A DNA stretch of 64,000 bases from Betaproteobacteria bacterium. GTDB taxonomy: Bacteria > Pseudomonadota > Gammaproteobacteria > Burkholderiales > Usitatibacteraceae. Below the pieces are notes generated by a model. It saw only the letters and a program-made list of their open reading frames with translations, made no database searches and was not told where the DNA came from. Where the stretch lies: the NCBI GenBank assembly GCA_016720855.1, contig JADKJU010000003.1, positions 310,001 to 374,000 of the forward strand, in the 5' to 3' direction. Of this stretch, positions 49,582-57,971 are shown piece by piece (positions within the stretch are counted from its first letter, which is position 1; each line of letters begins with the position of its first letter). A program made the translations under genes and the position numbers.

Positions 49582-50366
49582 AGAAATTCCTCCTCCTGTT
49601 CGCCGCCGCCCTGCTCGCCGGGTGCGCAGGCGGCCCGCCCATCGACCGGTCATACAACGCCGCGAGCCAGGACAGCCGCGCCCAGTACCTCATCCTGCAC
49701 TTTACGTGGGGCAGCTACGCCTCGTCGCTGAAGGTGCTCACCGAAGGCCCGGTGAGCAGCCATTACCTCGTGCGCGACAATCCGGTGGAAATCTACGGCC
49801 TCGTGGACGAGTCGCGGCGCGCCTATCACGCGGGCGTGAGCTCGTGGAAAGGGCAGACCGCGCTCAACGCGGCCTCCATCGGCATCGAGATCGTGAATGC
49901 CGGCAACCGGCTGGCCGACCAGGGCATCGAATGGGAGGAATACCCGAAGGAGCAGATCGACGCGGTGATCGCCCTCGTGAAGTGGATCGTGGCCCGGCAC
50001 GAGATCCGCCCCGACCGCATCCTGGGGCACAGCGACATCGCACCGCAGCGCAAGGTGGACCCCGGCCCGAAGTTTCCGTGGAAACGCCTCGCCGACGAAG
50101 GGCTCATTCCCTGGCCCGATGCGGCGCTCGTGGCCGAGCGGCGCGTCGCGTACGAAGCGCAGCTGCCCGGCATCGACTGGTTCCAGCAGAAGCTCTCGGA
50201 CCACGGCTTCGCCGTTCCGCACACCGGCGAGCTCGACGTCGCCACGCAGAAGGTGCTGGGAGCTTTCCAGATGAAATACCGGCAATCCCGGTTCGACGGC
50301 GTGCCCGACGCGGAGACGGCGGCGATACTGGACGTCATGACCTCGGCGCCGGCGAATGCGCCCTAG
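49578..50366 (+). CDS. amiD: AmiD-like N-acetylmuramoyl-L-alanine amidase lipoprotein
   Basis: A 262-residue lipoprotein (lipobox LAGC, Cys16) with an amidase_2 domain: YLILHFTWGSYASS near residue 38 (zinc His), SSHYLVRDNPVEIYGLVDE near 60, and RILGHSDIAPQRKVDPGPKFPW near 150 (second zinc His, Asp). A C-terminal peptidoglycan-binding domain (about 195-260) follows. E. coli AmiD has the same architecture and removes stem peptides from muropeptides, including anhydro forms. It overlaps the kinase (ATGA) and the next gene (11 bp). Confidence 0.92.
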   Translation: MKKFLLLFAAALLAGCAGGPPIDRSYNAASQDSRAQYLILHFTWGSYASSLKVLTEGPVSSHYLVRDNPVEIYGLVDESRRAYHAGVSSWKGQTALNAASIGIEIVNAGNRLADQGIEWEEYPKEQIDAVIALVKWIVARHEIRPDRILGHSDIAPQRKVDPGPKFPWKRLADEGLIPWPDAALVAERRVAYEAQLPGIDWFQQKLSDHGFAVPHTGELDVATQKVLGAFQMKYRQSRFDGVPDAETAAILDVMTSAPANAP

Positions 50367-51723
50367 CTGTTTCCTGATCGCGGCCACCCTCGCCTCGGGA
50401 ATCCTGTCGATGTCCTTCGCCTCGCCCGGCAGCGAGACCGCCTCTGCGGCCAGCCTCGACGCGCAGCTCGCCGCGATCGCGGACGATCCCGCCTATCCCC
50501 TGGCGAGTCTTTCGGTCGCCGCGCTGCGTGGCGGCAAGGTCGTGTACGAACGCCAGTTCGGCCGCCGGCGCATCGACGGGACGAACCCCGGCAGCGGGCC
50601 GCCGGCGGACGGGCAGACGCTCTATCGCATCGCCTCGATCTCGAAGCTCGTCACCACGCTCGGCGTCCTGCGTCTCGCGGAAGCTGGCCGGCTCGATCTC
50701 GACCGCGATGTGTCCGTCTACCTGGGCTACCGGCTGCGCAACCCGCACTTCCCCGACGACCCGGTCACGCTGCGCATGCTCGTCACCCACACTTCCTCGC
50801 TGCGCGACGACGCGGGCTACTTCTGGGACCGCGGGCATCGGCTGCGCGACGTGCTGCTTCCGGGCGGCAGCCTTTACGGCGATGGCGCGGCGTGGGCGCG
50901 CAACGCGAAGCCCGGCGCCTGGTTTTCGTATGCCAACCTGCCCTGGGGCGTCGTGGCCGAGGTCATGGAGGCCGCAACGGGCGAGCGATTCGACCGCCTC
51001 ATGAAGCGGCTCGTCCTCGAGCCGCTGGGCGTCCCGGGCGGCTTCAATCCGGCCGAATTCTCGCGTGCCGAGATGGCCAACCTCGCGGCCCTCTACCGCA
51101 AGCGCGAGACGATCGACGGGAAGGACCACTGGCAATCGCCCGACGGTCCGTGGACGGCGCAGGTGGACGACTACTCGCGCGAGGCGCCCGTGCCCCGCGC
51201 CGGGCCCGACTACAAGCCGGGCACCAACGGCACGCTCTTCGCGCCGCAAGGGGGCCTCAGGACCAGCGCTGCAGGCCTGGCGCGCATCATGCGCATGCTC
51301 ATGGACGGCGGGCTCGTCGACGCGAAGCCGTTCCTGCGCAGCGAAACCGTGGACGCGATGCTTGCGGAGCAGTGGCGATACGACGCCACCGCGAAAAATG
51401 GCGACAGCCGCTCCGAGGAGGGCCACAAGGACCTCTTCAACGCCTGGGGCCTGGGCAACCAGCACTTCCTCGACGTGAGCGGCCCGGGCCGCGGTGACCG
51501 CCTCGTCGAGGGCGGCGGCTTCACGGGTGTGGGACACCTGGGCGATGCGTGGGGCCTCACGGCCATCTTCGCCTTCAATCGCGAGGCGCGCGACGGCCTT
51601 ATCGTCCTCATCGGCGGCGTGGCGATCGATCCCGAGAAGAACCGCGGCGCCTACTCGGGCCTCTATCGCCATGAGGAGAAGATCCTCACCGCGCTGTACC
51701 GGCGCGCGATCCGCGGTCAGTAG
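50356..51723 (+). CDS. exported serine hydrolase, beta-lactamase class C / DD-peptidase family
   Basis: A 455-residue exported protein with a signal peptide (FLIAATLASGILSMSFAS). The class C fold motifs are SISK (in YRIASISKLVTTLG, near residue 97), the YAN motif (SYANLPWGVVAEV near 194) and GGFTGVGHLGDAWG near the C-terminus. Such proteins include D-aminopeptidases, DD-peptidases and esterases; a beta-lactamase role is not implied. Being last in the amidase operon favours a muropeptide-processing role. It ends convergently with ldcA, overlapping by 7 bp. Confidence 0.85.
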   Translation: MRPSCFLIAATLASGILSMSFASPGSETASAASLDAQLAAIADDPAYPLASLSVAALRGGKVVYERQFGRRRIDGTNPGSGPPADGQTLYRIASISKLVTTLGVLRLAEAGRLDLDRDVSVYLGYRLRNPHFPDDPVTLRMLVTHTSSLRDDAGYFWDRGHRLRDVLLPGGSLYGDGAAWARNAKPGAWFSYANLPWGVVAEVMEAATGERFDRLMKRLVLEPLGVPGGFNPAEFSRAEMANLAALYRKRETIDGKDHWQSPDGPWTAQVDDYSREAPVPRAGPDYKPGTNGTLFAPQGGLRTSAAGLARIMRMLMDGGLVDAKPFLRSETVDAMLAEQWRYDATAKNGDSRSEEGHKDLFNAWGLGNQHFLDVSGPGRGDRLVEGGGFTGVGHLGDAWGLTAIFAFNREARDGLIVLIGGVAIDPEKNRGAYSGLYRHEEKILTALYRRAIRGQ

Positions 51724-52778
51724 ACCCCGGGTTCGAGCAGCGTGAGCGTGCGCTCGGTCGCGTCCACGCGCGCGCGTATGCCCATCGGTATCGTGAATTG
51801 ATGCGCGATGTGCCCGAACGAGAACCCGTAGGCGGACGGCACGCCGAGCGGCTCCACCAGATCGACCAGCGTCTCCTCCAGCGTGAGCGAGGCCTCGCCC
51901 GGCGGCGGGACGCACTTGATGAAGGTGCCCAGCATCACGGCTGCCGCTTCCTTGAGGTCCCCGCTCTGCACCAGCTGCGTGAGCATCCGGTTGATGCGGT
52001 AGGGCGCCTCGTTGATTTCCTCCAGGAAGACGACCCGGCCCCGCATCTGTGCCGCGTAGGGCGTGCCGACGAGCGCGGTGAGCACCGCGAGGTTGCCGCC
52101 CACGAGCGGTCCCGCGGCGACTCCCGGCCGGATCACCCGCTCGGCGAATTCCGGCTGCGACTCGGCCTTGCGGCGGTTCTGCGCCGCAGACTCGATCGTC
52201 CATGTCGGCCTGGGCTCCATGATCGCGGCGACGAGGTGCTCGCGCGAGTAGTCGGTCCAGCTGGAGATCGCGACGGGGCCATGAAAGGTGACGAGCCCCG
52301 CGCGCCGCAGGATCGCCAGGTGGAGCGCCGTCGCATCCGAGAAACCGACGACGATCCGGGGATGGGCACGGATCAGCGCGTAGTCGATGAGGGGCAGCAT
52401 CGCCGAGCCCCCCGATCCGCCGCGGCCCGTCCAGATCGCCTTCACCTGCGCATCGCGGAACATCGCGTGCAGGTCCTCGACCTGCTGCAGGGGAAAGCCG
52501 GAGTAGTTGCCGCGCCGCAGCCTCACGTTGTCGCCCAGCTTCACCCGCATGCCCAGCGACTCGATGTTGCGTACGCTCTTTTCAATGTGCGCGTCCTCCA
52601 TCGCCCCGCCCGGCGCGATCAGCCCCACGAGGTCGCCACGCCTGAGGCGCGCCGGCTTCACCAGCGGTCCGGACATCGCGGACCACGCATGCGAGGGCAG
52701 GCTCGCTGCCGCCAGGAGCGCTGCCGCGCCGGCTCCGAAGCGGCGGCGGGCGGGGGCGGCAGGCAGGCGATCGTTCAT
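51717..52778 (-). CDS. ldcA: S66 LD-carboxypeptidase, exported
   Basis: S66 LD-carboxypeptidases release the terminal D-Ala from tetrapeptides during murein recycling. The 353-residue protein has RGDLVGLIAPGGAMEDAH near residue 47, the GRGGSGGSAMLPLIDY region near 120, the nucleophile Ser in VVGFSDATALHLAI near 145, and Glu/His of the triad in VFLEEINEAPYRINRM and SFGHIAHQFTIPMG. An N-terminal segment (ARRRFGAGAAALLAAASLPSHA) looks like a signal peptide, possibly twin-arginine; E. coli LdcA is cytoplasmic, so this copy probably works in the periplasm. Confidence 0.88.
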   Translation of the reverse strand: MNDRLPAAPARRRFGAGAAALLAAASLPSHAWSAMSGPLVKPARLRRGDLVGLIAPGGAMEDAHIEKSVRNIESLGMRVKLGDNVRLRRGNYSGFPLQQVEDLHAMFRDAQVKAIWTGRGGSGGSAMLPLIDYALIRAHPRIVVGFSDATALHLAILRRAGLVTFHGPVAISSWTDYSREHLVAAIMEPRPTWTIESAAQNRRKAESQPEFAERVIRPGVAAGPLVGGNLAVLTALVGTPYAAQMRGRVVFLEEINEAPYRINRMLTQLVQSGDLKEAAAVMLGTFIKCVPPPGEASLTLEETLVDLVEPLGVPSAYGFSFGHIAHQFTIPMGIRARVDATERTLTLLEPGVY

Positions 52779-52800
52779 CGGGGCATCGGGGTCGGAAGCG

Positions 52801-52830
52801 AAAAAAACGCAGGGTGCCGGGCACCCTGCG
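52801..52830 (-). terminator. rho-independent terminator downstream of the TonB-dependent receptor gene
   Basis: On the minus strand CGCAGGGTGC and GCACCCTGCG form a perfect 10-bp stem with a 3-nt loop followed by TTTTTTT. It lies 60 bp past the receptor stop and 23 bp before the ldcA start on the same strand, so it isolates the two genes. Confidence 0.88.
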
Positions 52831-52842
52831 CATGATCCGGCT

Positions 52843-52880
52843 GGCCGTCCTGCCGCGGGAAATCGTCCGGCAGGACGGCC
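52843..52880 (-). repeat. 12-bp hairpin between the receptor stop and its terminator
   Basis: GGCCGTCCTGCC (52843-52854) and its exact complement (52869-52880) enclose a 14-nt loop directly after the receptor stop codon. There is no T-run. It may protect the mRNA 3' end or be a REP-like unit. Confidence 0.6.
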
Positions 52881-52889
52881 GGGGCGTGC

Positions 52890-55652
52890 CTAGAACGTGT
52901 AGGCCACGCGCGCGGTGTAGGAACGCCCGCGCGGGTCGGCGATGCGCGGGTCCCAGCCGGCACCGGCCGCGAAGTCCACGTTGTGCGCCGTGAAGGGCGG
53001 ATCCTCGTTGAGCAGGTTCTTGATGCCCAGCGTGATCACCGTGTTCCTGAAGCCCGTGTAGTTCGCGGAAACGTTATAGACGATGTAGGAGTCGACCTTC
53101 GTCTCGAAGCCCGCGGGGACCACCCCGACCGGAACCTCATCCTTGTAGCCGTCGGTGTACTGCTGGTAGAGCGAGGCGCTCCACGGACCCTGGGTGTACG
53201 TGAAGTTCGCCGTGTGCTTCCAGCGCACGTAGAGGTCGCGGCGGGCGTATTGCCCCACCAGTTCGGTGTAGGACTGCGTATCGAAGATGCGGGTGCGGAA
53301 GCTGTCGTAGTAGGTTCCGACGAGGCCCGCGTTCCACTTGCCCGGGCCGAGGTTGCCGTTGAACAGCACGGTCAGGTCGAAGCCGCGCGCGATGTCGCCA
53401 TCCGCGTTGACGAATCCGGCGCGGATGTAGCCGCCGGGGCCGTCGAGCCGCCCGTTGGTCCCGCGTACCAGGTTCTCCGGGAACGTCGTGTAGTTGGCGA
53501 GGACCTCTTGCGGCGTGAGTTCGTAGATGCGGTCGCTGCGCTTGACCTCCCAGAAATCCATGCTCGCCATCGCCCACTTGGCCGGCTCGATCACGAATCC
53601 GGCGGACCACTGCTTCGAGGTTTCCGGCTGCAAGTCCTTGTTGCCGCCCTGGCGCGCGTTGGGGCGAATCGCGCAAACCGAGAGATCGTTCGGGGCCAGC
53701 GGGCAAAGCACCGGGTCGGCCACGTTGCCCGGCACCGGGGCGTCGCCCTGCGCGCCATAGAGCTGGAAGAAGCTCGGCGCGCGGAAGCCTTCCTGGTACG
53801 AGGCACGAAAGAGCAACTGGCTGAGCGCGTTCCACTTGAGCGCGACCTTCGGGTTGGTGGTGCCACCGAAATCGCTGTAGTTGTCGTAGCGCACGGCCAG
53901 CTGCGCCTCGAGGTTCTTCACGATGGGCACCAGGAGCTCGCCATAGACGGCCTTGATGGTGCGCTCGACTTTCGGAAACTCCGCATCGAAGGCGGCCTGG
54001 TAAACCGGCTGCGTGGCAGTGGAGCCGTCGGAGAACTTGTAGCTCTCGCGGCGCAGGTCGAAACCCGCGGCGAACGAGAGGGCGCCGGCCGGCAGTTTCA
54101 TCAGGTCCCCGGAAATCGCGCCGTCGGCCTGCAGCAGGCGCGACTCGCCGCCGAAGAGCTTGGTGCCGTCGGCACGCGCCGCGTCCAGGAGGGCCTGCCC
54201 GGCCGGCGTCTGCGACTGCCCGTATGGCAGCCACGGATTCACCAGGCCGCTTCCCAGCGCCGTCGTGAGCGGGGCCGTGAACATGTAGCCGCGCCCCAGG
54301 TCGGAGTCGGCGTTGCTTCCCGCCGTGGACAGGCCGAGCTTCCAGTCGTACTTGCCGTCGAGCACCCCTTCGAGGCCCACGAGCAGGCGGTAGTTGTCCG
54401 TCGTCGTCTCGATGGTCCGGCCGCCGCAATCGTCGCAGCGCCACCGGTAGGCGATGGGCAGGTTGGGGTTGAAGGTCGCGATGTAGGCGGAAAGGTCCTG
54501 GTAGTACGGGCCGTTGACCGGATACTGCATGCCCGAGAAGCTCCCGGTCGTGGTGATCTGGAGGGGCTCGAATTGCTTCGTCGCCTTGGTGCGCGAGCCG
54601 ACGATTTCGGCGAACGCGGTCACGTCGTTGGTGACCATGAAGGTCCCGCGCGCGACCAGGTTCACGCGGTCCACCGGCTGGATCATGACCGCGGCCGCGC
54701 CATAGTCGTAGGCGCAGCCGTAGCGGAACCCGGGGCTGTTCCAGAGCACGGTCTGGTACTGGGTCTGGCCCGGATAGCTGTCGCAACCAGTGGTGAACGC
54801 CAGCAGGTTGGCCCGGTTGTAGGTCTGCGTGCCGCCGCTGGGCGTGCGGAACGTGGCGCCCATGGCCGTGCCCGAAAGGCCCGTCTGCGTGGCGAAGGTT
54901 GTCCCGGTGGTGTCGGGCGAAAGGCCCCGGCTGGGCTGGAACCCGTTCGAGAAGGAGCGGTCGTGGCCGTTCAGGATCTCCTGGCGGTCCACGGCGACGT
55001 TGGCCATGATGTTGTAGCGGTCCTTGCCGAGGTCCCCCGTGCCGGCGAGGATCGTGGCCCGGTAGACGTTGCCGCCGCCATCCTCGGTGACGTCGACCGC
55101 CCCCGCCACCTCGACGCCCTTGAAGTCGCGCCGCAGGATGAAGTTGATCACGCCGCCGATCGCGTCCGTGCCGTAGATCGCCGAGGCACCGTCCTTGAGC
55201 ACTTCCACGCGCTCGACGGCCGATAGCGGGATGGAGTTCAGGTCGACGGCATTGCCCTTCGCGCCGTGCGTGGACACGCGCCGGCCATTCAGCAGGACCA
55301 GCGTGTTGGCGGCGCCCAGGCCGCGCAGGTTCGCGCTGGAATTGCCGTTGTTGTTGCGGTCGGTGGTTCCGAGCTGGATGCCGACGTTCGAAGACAGGTT
55401 GTCCGCGCCCGTGCCGTTGGCCGACAGCTTCATGACAAGGTCCTCGGCGCTCACGAAGCCTTGCCGCAGGATCTCTTCGCGCGTGATCACCTGGATGGGC
55501 ATCGCGCCTTCCTCCTGCACCCGCTTGATGCTGCTGCCCGTCACCTCGACCTTTTCCATCTTCTGGGCCTTCGGATCCGGCACCTGCTGGGCCAGTGCGG
55601 GACCGGCGGCAAAAACGAGTGCGACCACGTGCGCAAGCTTGGACTTGTTCAA
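52890..55652 (-). CDS. TonB-dependent outer-membrane receptor
   Basis: A 920-residue receptor starting at a TTG at 55652 with GGGGAG 8 nt upstream. It has a signal peptide (LAHVVALVFAAGPALAQ), a plug domain (EKVEVTGSSIKRVQEEGAMP, VNDLNSIPLSAVERVEVLKDGASAIYG-like block near residue 140) and a 22-strand-type barrel ending in aromatic VAYTF. These receptors import ligands too large for porins, energised by TonB. The ligand is not evident, but the gene lies among peptidoglycan hydrolases, so muropeptides or glycans are a reasonable guess. Terminator downstream. Confidence 0.93.
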   Translation of the reverse strand: MNKSKLAHVVALVFAAGPALAQQVPDPKAQKMEKVEVTGSSIKRVQEEGAMPIQVITREEILRQGFVSAEDLVMKLSANGTGADNLSSNVGIQLGTTDRNNNGNSSANLRGLGAANTLVLLNGRRVSTHGAKGNAVDLNSIPLSAVERVEVLKDGASAIYGTDAIGGVINFILRRDFKGVEVAGAVDVTEDGGGNVYRATILAGTGDLGKDRYNIMANVAVDRQEILNGHDRSFSNGFQPSRGLSPDTTGTTFATQTGLSGTAMGATFRTPSGGTQTYNRANLLAFTTGCDSYPGQTQYQTVLWNSPGFRYGCAYDYGAAAVMIQPVDRVNLVARGTFMVTNDVTAFAEIVGSRTKATKQFEPLQITTTGSFSGMQYPVNGPYYQDLSAYIATFNPNLPIAYRWRCDDCGGRTIETTTDNYRLLVGLEGVLDGKYDWKLGLSTAGSNADSDLGRGYMFTAPLTTALGSGLVNPWLPYGQSQTPAGQALLDAARADGTKLFGGESRLLQADGAISGDLMKLPAGALSFAAGFDLRRESYKFSDGSTATQPVYQAAFDAEFPKVERTIKAVYGELLVPIVKNLEAQLAVRYDNYSDFGGTTNPKVALKWNALSQLLFRASYQEGFRAPSFFQLYGAQGDAPVPGNVADPVLCPLAPNDLSVCAIRPNARQGGNKDLQPETSKQWSAGFVIEPAKWAMASMDFWEVKRSDRIYELTPQEVLANYTTFPENLVRGTNGRLDGPGGYIRAGFVNADGDIARGFDLTVLFNGNLGPGKWNAGLVGTYYDSFRTRIFDTQSYTELVGQYARRDLYVRWKHTANFTYTQGPWSASLYQQYTDGYKDEVPVGVVPAGFETKVDSYIVYNVSANYTGFRNTVITLGIKNLLNEDPPFTAHNVDFAAGAGWDPRIADPRGRSYTARVAYTF

Positions 55653-55785
55653 GGCGGATTCTCCCCTAAGTATTTTTTTGATTTCTTCCGGGATCGGGAC
55701 CGCGAGACCCGAAAATTCCCGGCGACGATGAAGCTAATACCAATAAACTACCAATTCGTCGCACTCTGCTGCCAACGGTCCGGAA

Positions 55786-57243
55786 ATGCAATACCCGCGC
55801 AATCGCCTCGCCGTAGCCGCATTCGCCGGCCTGTGTTTCTGCCTGCCCGCCCCCGCCCAGCTCCCCGACACCGTCACCCGGTTGCTGCAAGGCGCGCACG
55901 TGCCGCCCGAGGCCATGGGAGCGATCGTCCTCGATGCGCGCACCGGCGAGACCCGGATCGCGCACCGCGCCGGCGAGAGCCTGCAACCGGCCTCGACGCT
56001 GAAGACCCTCACGGCCATCGTGGCGCTCGAACGCCTCGGTCCCGCGTGGCGCGGCCGCAGCGAGCTGGTCACCGCTGCACCGGTATCCGATGGCGTCCTG
56101 CAGGGCGATCTCGTGCTGCGTGGCGGCGCCGACCCGGATCTCGATTGGCCCGCCTTCAGGCGTCTCCTCGTTTCGGCCCGCAACCAGGGCATCCGCGAGA
56201 TCGCCGGCGACTTCGTGCTCGACGCGAGCTTCTTCCAGCCGGCCCGAACGGACGTGGGGCTGCCGCCCTTCGACGAGACGCCGGAGTTTCGCTACAACGT
56301 GATCCCGGACGCGATCTTCCTCAACGGCTACCTGCTCGGGCTCGAGATCGACGCCGATTCGACCCGGGTGCGCGTCTCGGCCTCCACCCCGCTCGAAGGC
56401 GTGAGCGTCGAATCGTCCCTGGCCCTCGTCGATCGCGCCTGCGCCCTGTGGGAGGACACCTGGAAGATGCCGCAGGTGGAAAGAAGTCCGGACGGCCGCA
56501 TCCGCATCCGATTGATGGGGGATTTCCCGAAGAACTGCAACACCTCGACGAACATCAGCGTGCTGGACCGCGTCGATTTCGCGGACCGGCTGTTCCGCGC
56601 GCTCTGGCGAGAGCTGGGCGGCACTTTCCGCGGCACGACGAAGTTCACGCCGGCCCCCGGAGGGCGAACGCTCGCCCGCCACACCTCGCGCTCGCTGGCG
56701 GAGATCACGCGCGACGTGAGCAAGCGATCGGACAACCCGGTCGCGCGCATCGTGTACCTCGTCCTGGGTACGCTCGACAGCGGACCGGCGGGCGGCGATA
56801 CCGCCGTCCGCGCCGAGCGGGAAGTGCGCGCCTGGTTGAAGGAAAAGGGCATCGACGACGCCGGGCTCGTGCTCGAGAACGGCTCCGGCCTGTCGCGAAA
56901 GGAACGCATCCGTCCCGCGCAGCTGGCGACGGTGCTGCTCGCGGCCCGCCGAAGCCCCTGGGCGCCGGAATTCGTTTCGGCCCTGCCCATCGTGGGCTAC
57001 GACGGCGGCATGAGGAAGCGCCTCAACAGCTCTTCCGCCGCCGGCAAGGCGCGCATCAAGACCGGGACCCTGCGGGACGTGTCCGCCGTGGCGGGCTACG
57101 CCGAGAATGCCGCGGGCGAGCCGCTTGTCGTCGTCGCCATGATCAATCACCCCCTGGCCACGGGCAGCGTCGCACGGCCGATCCTCGACGCGTTCCTCGA
57201 TGCGGTGGTGCGGGACGGAGCCGCGGGGGCGAAGCGCCGATAG
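55786..57243 (+). CDS. dacB: D-alanyl-D-alanine carboxypeptidase/endopeptidase DacB (PBP4)
   Basis: A 485-residue S13-family penicillin-binding protein with a signal peptide (AVAAFAGLCFCLPAPAQ). Active-site motifs are complete: STLK (Ser70, Lys73), SDN in VSKRSDNPVARIVY near residue 330 and KTG in RIKTGTLRDVSAVAGY near 425. An extra domain sits between the first two motifs, as in PBP4. It trims terminal D-Ala and cuts crosslinks in the periplasm. It is divergent from the TonB-dependent receptor across 133 bp, where I see only AT-rich DNA and no clear promoter. Confidence 0.93.
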   Translation: MQYPRNRLAVAAFAGLCFCLPAPAQLPDTVTRLLQGAHVPPEAMGAIVLDARTGETRIAHRAGESLQPASTLKTLTAIVALERLGPAWRGRSELVTAAPVSDGVLQGDLVLRGGADPDLDWPAFRRLLVSARNQGIREIAGDFVLDASFFQPARTDVGLPPFDETPEFRYNVIPDAIFLNGYLLGLEIDADSTRVRVSASTPLEGVSVESSLALVDRACALWEDTWKMPQVERSPDGRIRIRLMGDFPKNCNTSTNISVLDRVDFADRLFRALWRELGGTFRGTTKFTPAPGGRTLARHTSRSLAEITRDVSKRSDNPVARIVYLVLGTLDSGPAGGDTAVRAEREVRAWLKEKGIDDAGLVLENGSGLSRKERIRPAQLATVLLAARRSPWAPEFVSALPIVGYDGGMRKRLNSSSAAGKARIKTGTLRDVSAVAGYAENAAGEPLVVVAMINHPLATGSVARPILDAFLDAVVRDGAAGAKRR

Positions 57244-57253
57244 TCCCGCGTCC

Positions 57254-57865
57254 CTAGAGGATGCGCGCGTAGCCGGCCCGCACCTTCAGGCGGTCGCCGC
57301 AGTCGAAGTGCCACCACTCGGTGGAAATGCCCATCCAGCCGCCCTCCCGCATCGCCGCGCGCAGCAGCTCACGGTTCCGCACCTGCGCCGGAAGGATCGC
57401 TCCCGTGACGAGGTGTCCCTCCTCCAGCGCCGGATGCGAACGCTCGTCCAGGCTGTCGAAGGGCGTGCCCATGTCGAGCTCCCGTCCCTGCGCATCCGCC
57501 ACCGTCACGTCCACCGCCATGCCGAACGAATGGATGGAGCCCCGGTCCGGCTCGGCCAGGTAGCGAAGCAGGTCCGTTCCCTGGAGCGCGGCCCAGAGCT
57601 GTTCCTGCACGCGCTGTGGCCGCATCGCGTCGAGCACGAGCAGGCTCGCGCCTTCCCGTTCACGAGCGAGCCACTGCGCCGATCGCGCGAGGGACGCCGC
57701 CGCGTCGCAGTGCAGCCAGGCGCAGTCGAGCGGCGAGTAGAGGTCGCGGCCCGTGAAATTGCCCCGGCTCGCATAGCGCAGGTCCACGCGCACGCCGGGG
57801 ATCCGCGCCAGGGGGCGGAAATCCGGGTGGCCGGGAACGGCTTCGGCGGAAAGGGTCCGGTCCAT
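57254..57865 (-). CDS. D-Ala-D-Ala dipeptidase, VanX/DdpX type
   Basis: A 203-residue M15D-family zinc dipeptidase starting at the ATG at 57865. Zinc ligands and catalytic residues are visible: SIHSFGMAVDVTVAD (His112, Asp119) and STEWWHFDCGD (Glu183, His186), with DLRYASRGNFTG near residue 28 and LVLDAMRPQRVQEQLW near 76. It splits D-Ala-D-Ala so the alanine can be reused. There is no vanH/vanA/vanS near it, so a recycling role (as DdpX) is more likely than vancomycin resistance. No signal peptide is seen; it is probably cytoplasmic. Confidence 0.92.
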   Translation of the reverse strand: MDRTLSAEAVPGHPDFRPLARIPGVRVDLRYASRGNFTGRDLYSPLDCAWLHCDAAASLARSAQWLAREREGASLLVLDAMRPQRVQEQLWAALQGTDLLRYLAEPDRGSIHSFGMAVDVTVADAQGRELDMGTPFDSLDERSHPALEEGHLVTGAILPAQVRNRELLRAAMREGGWMGISTEWWHFDCGDRLKVRAGYARIL

Positions 57866-57971
57866 GATTTGCACGGCGGCGGCGCGGCGCGGGCGGTCAA
57901 TGTAACATTCACCCTTGTCTTTCGCTCGCCGCGCGCGGGACAGCCCCGCGACAAGCCGACCCGAACCGGAA

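Noticed and set aside
50356..51723. Beta-lactamase (antibiotic resistance) call for the class C-fold protein.
   Set aside because: The fold is shared by many esterases and peptidases; the operon points to peptidoglycan processing and nothing in the sequence shows lactam specificity.
57254..57865. Vancomycin-resistance cluster suggested by a VanX-type dipeptidase.
   Set aside because: No vanA/vanH/vanR/vanS partners; the organism is Gram-negative and the context is cell-wall recycling.
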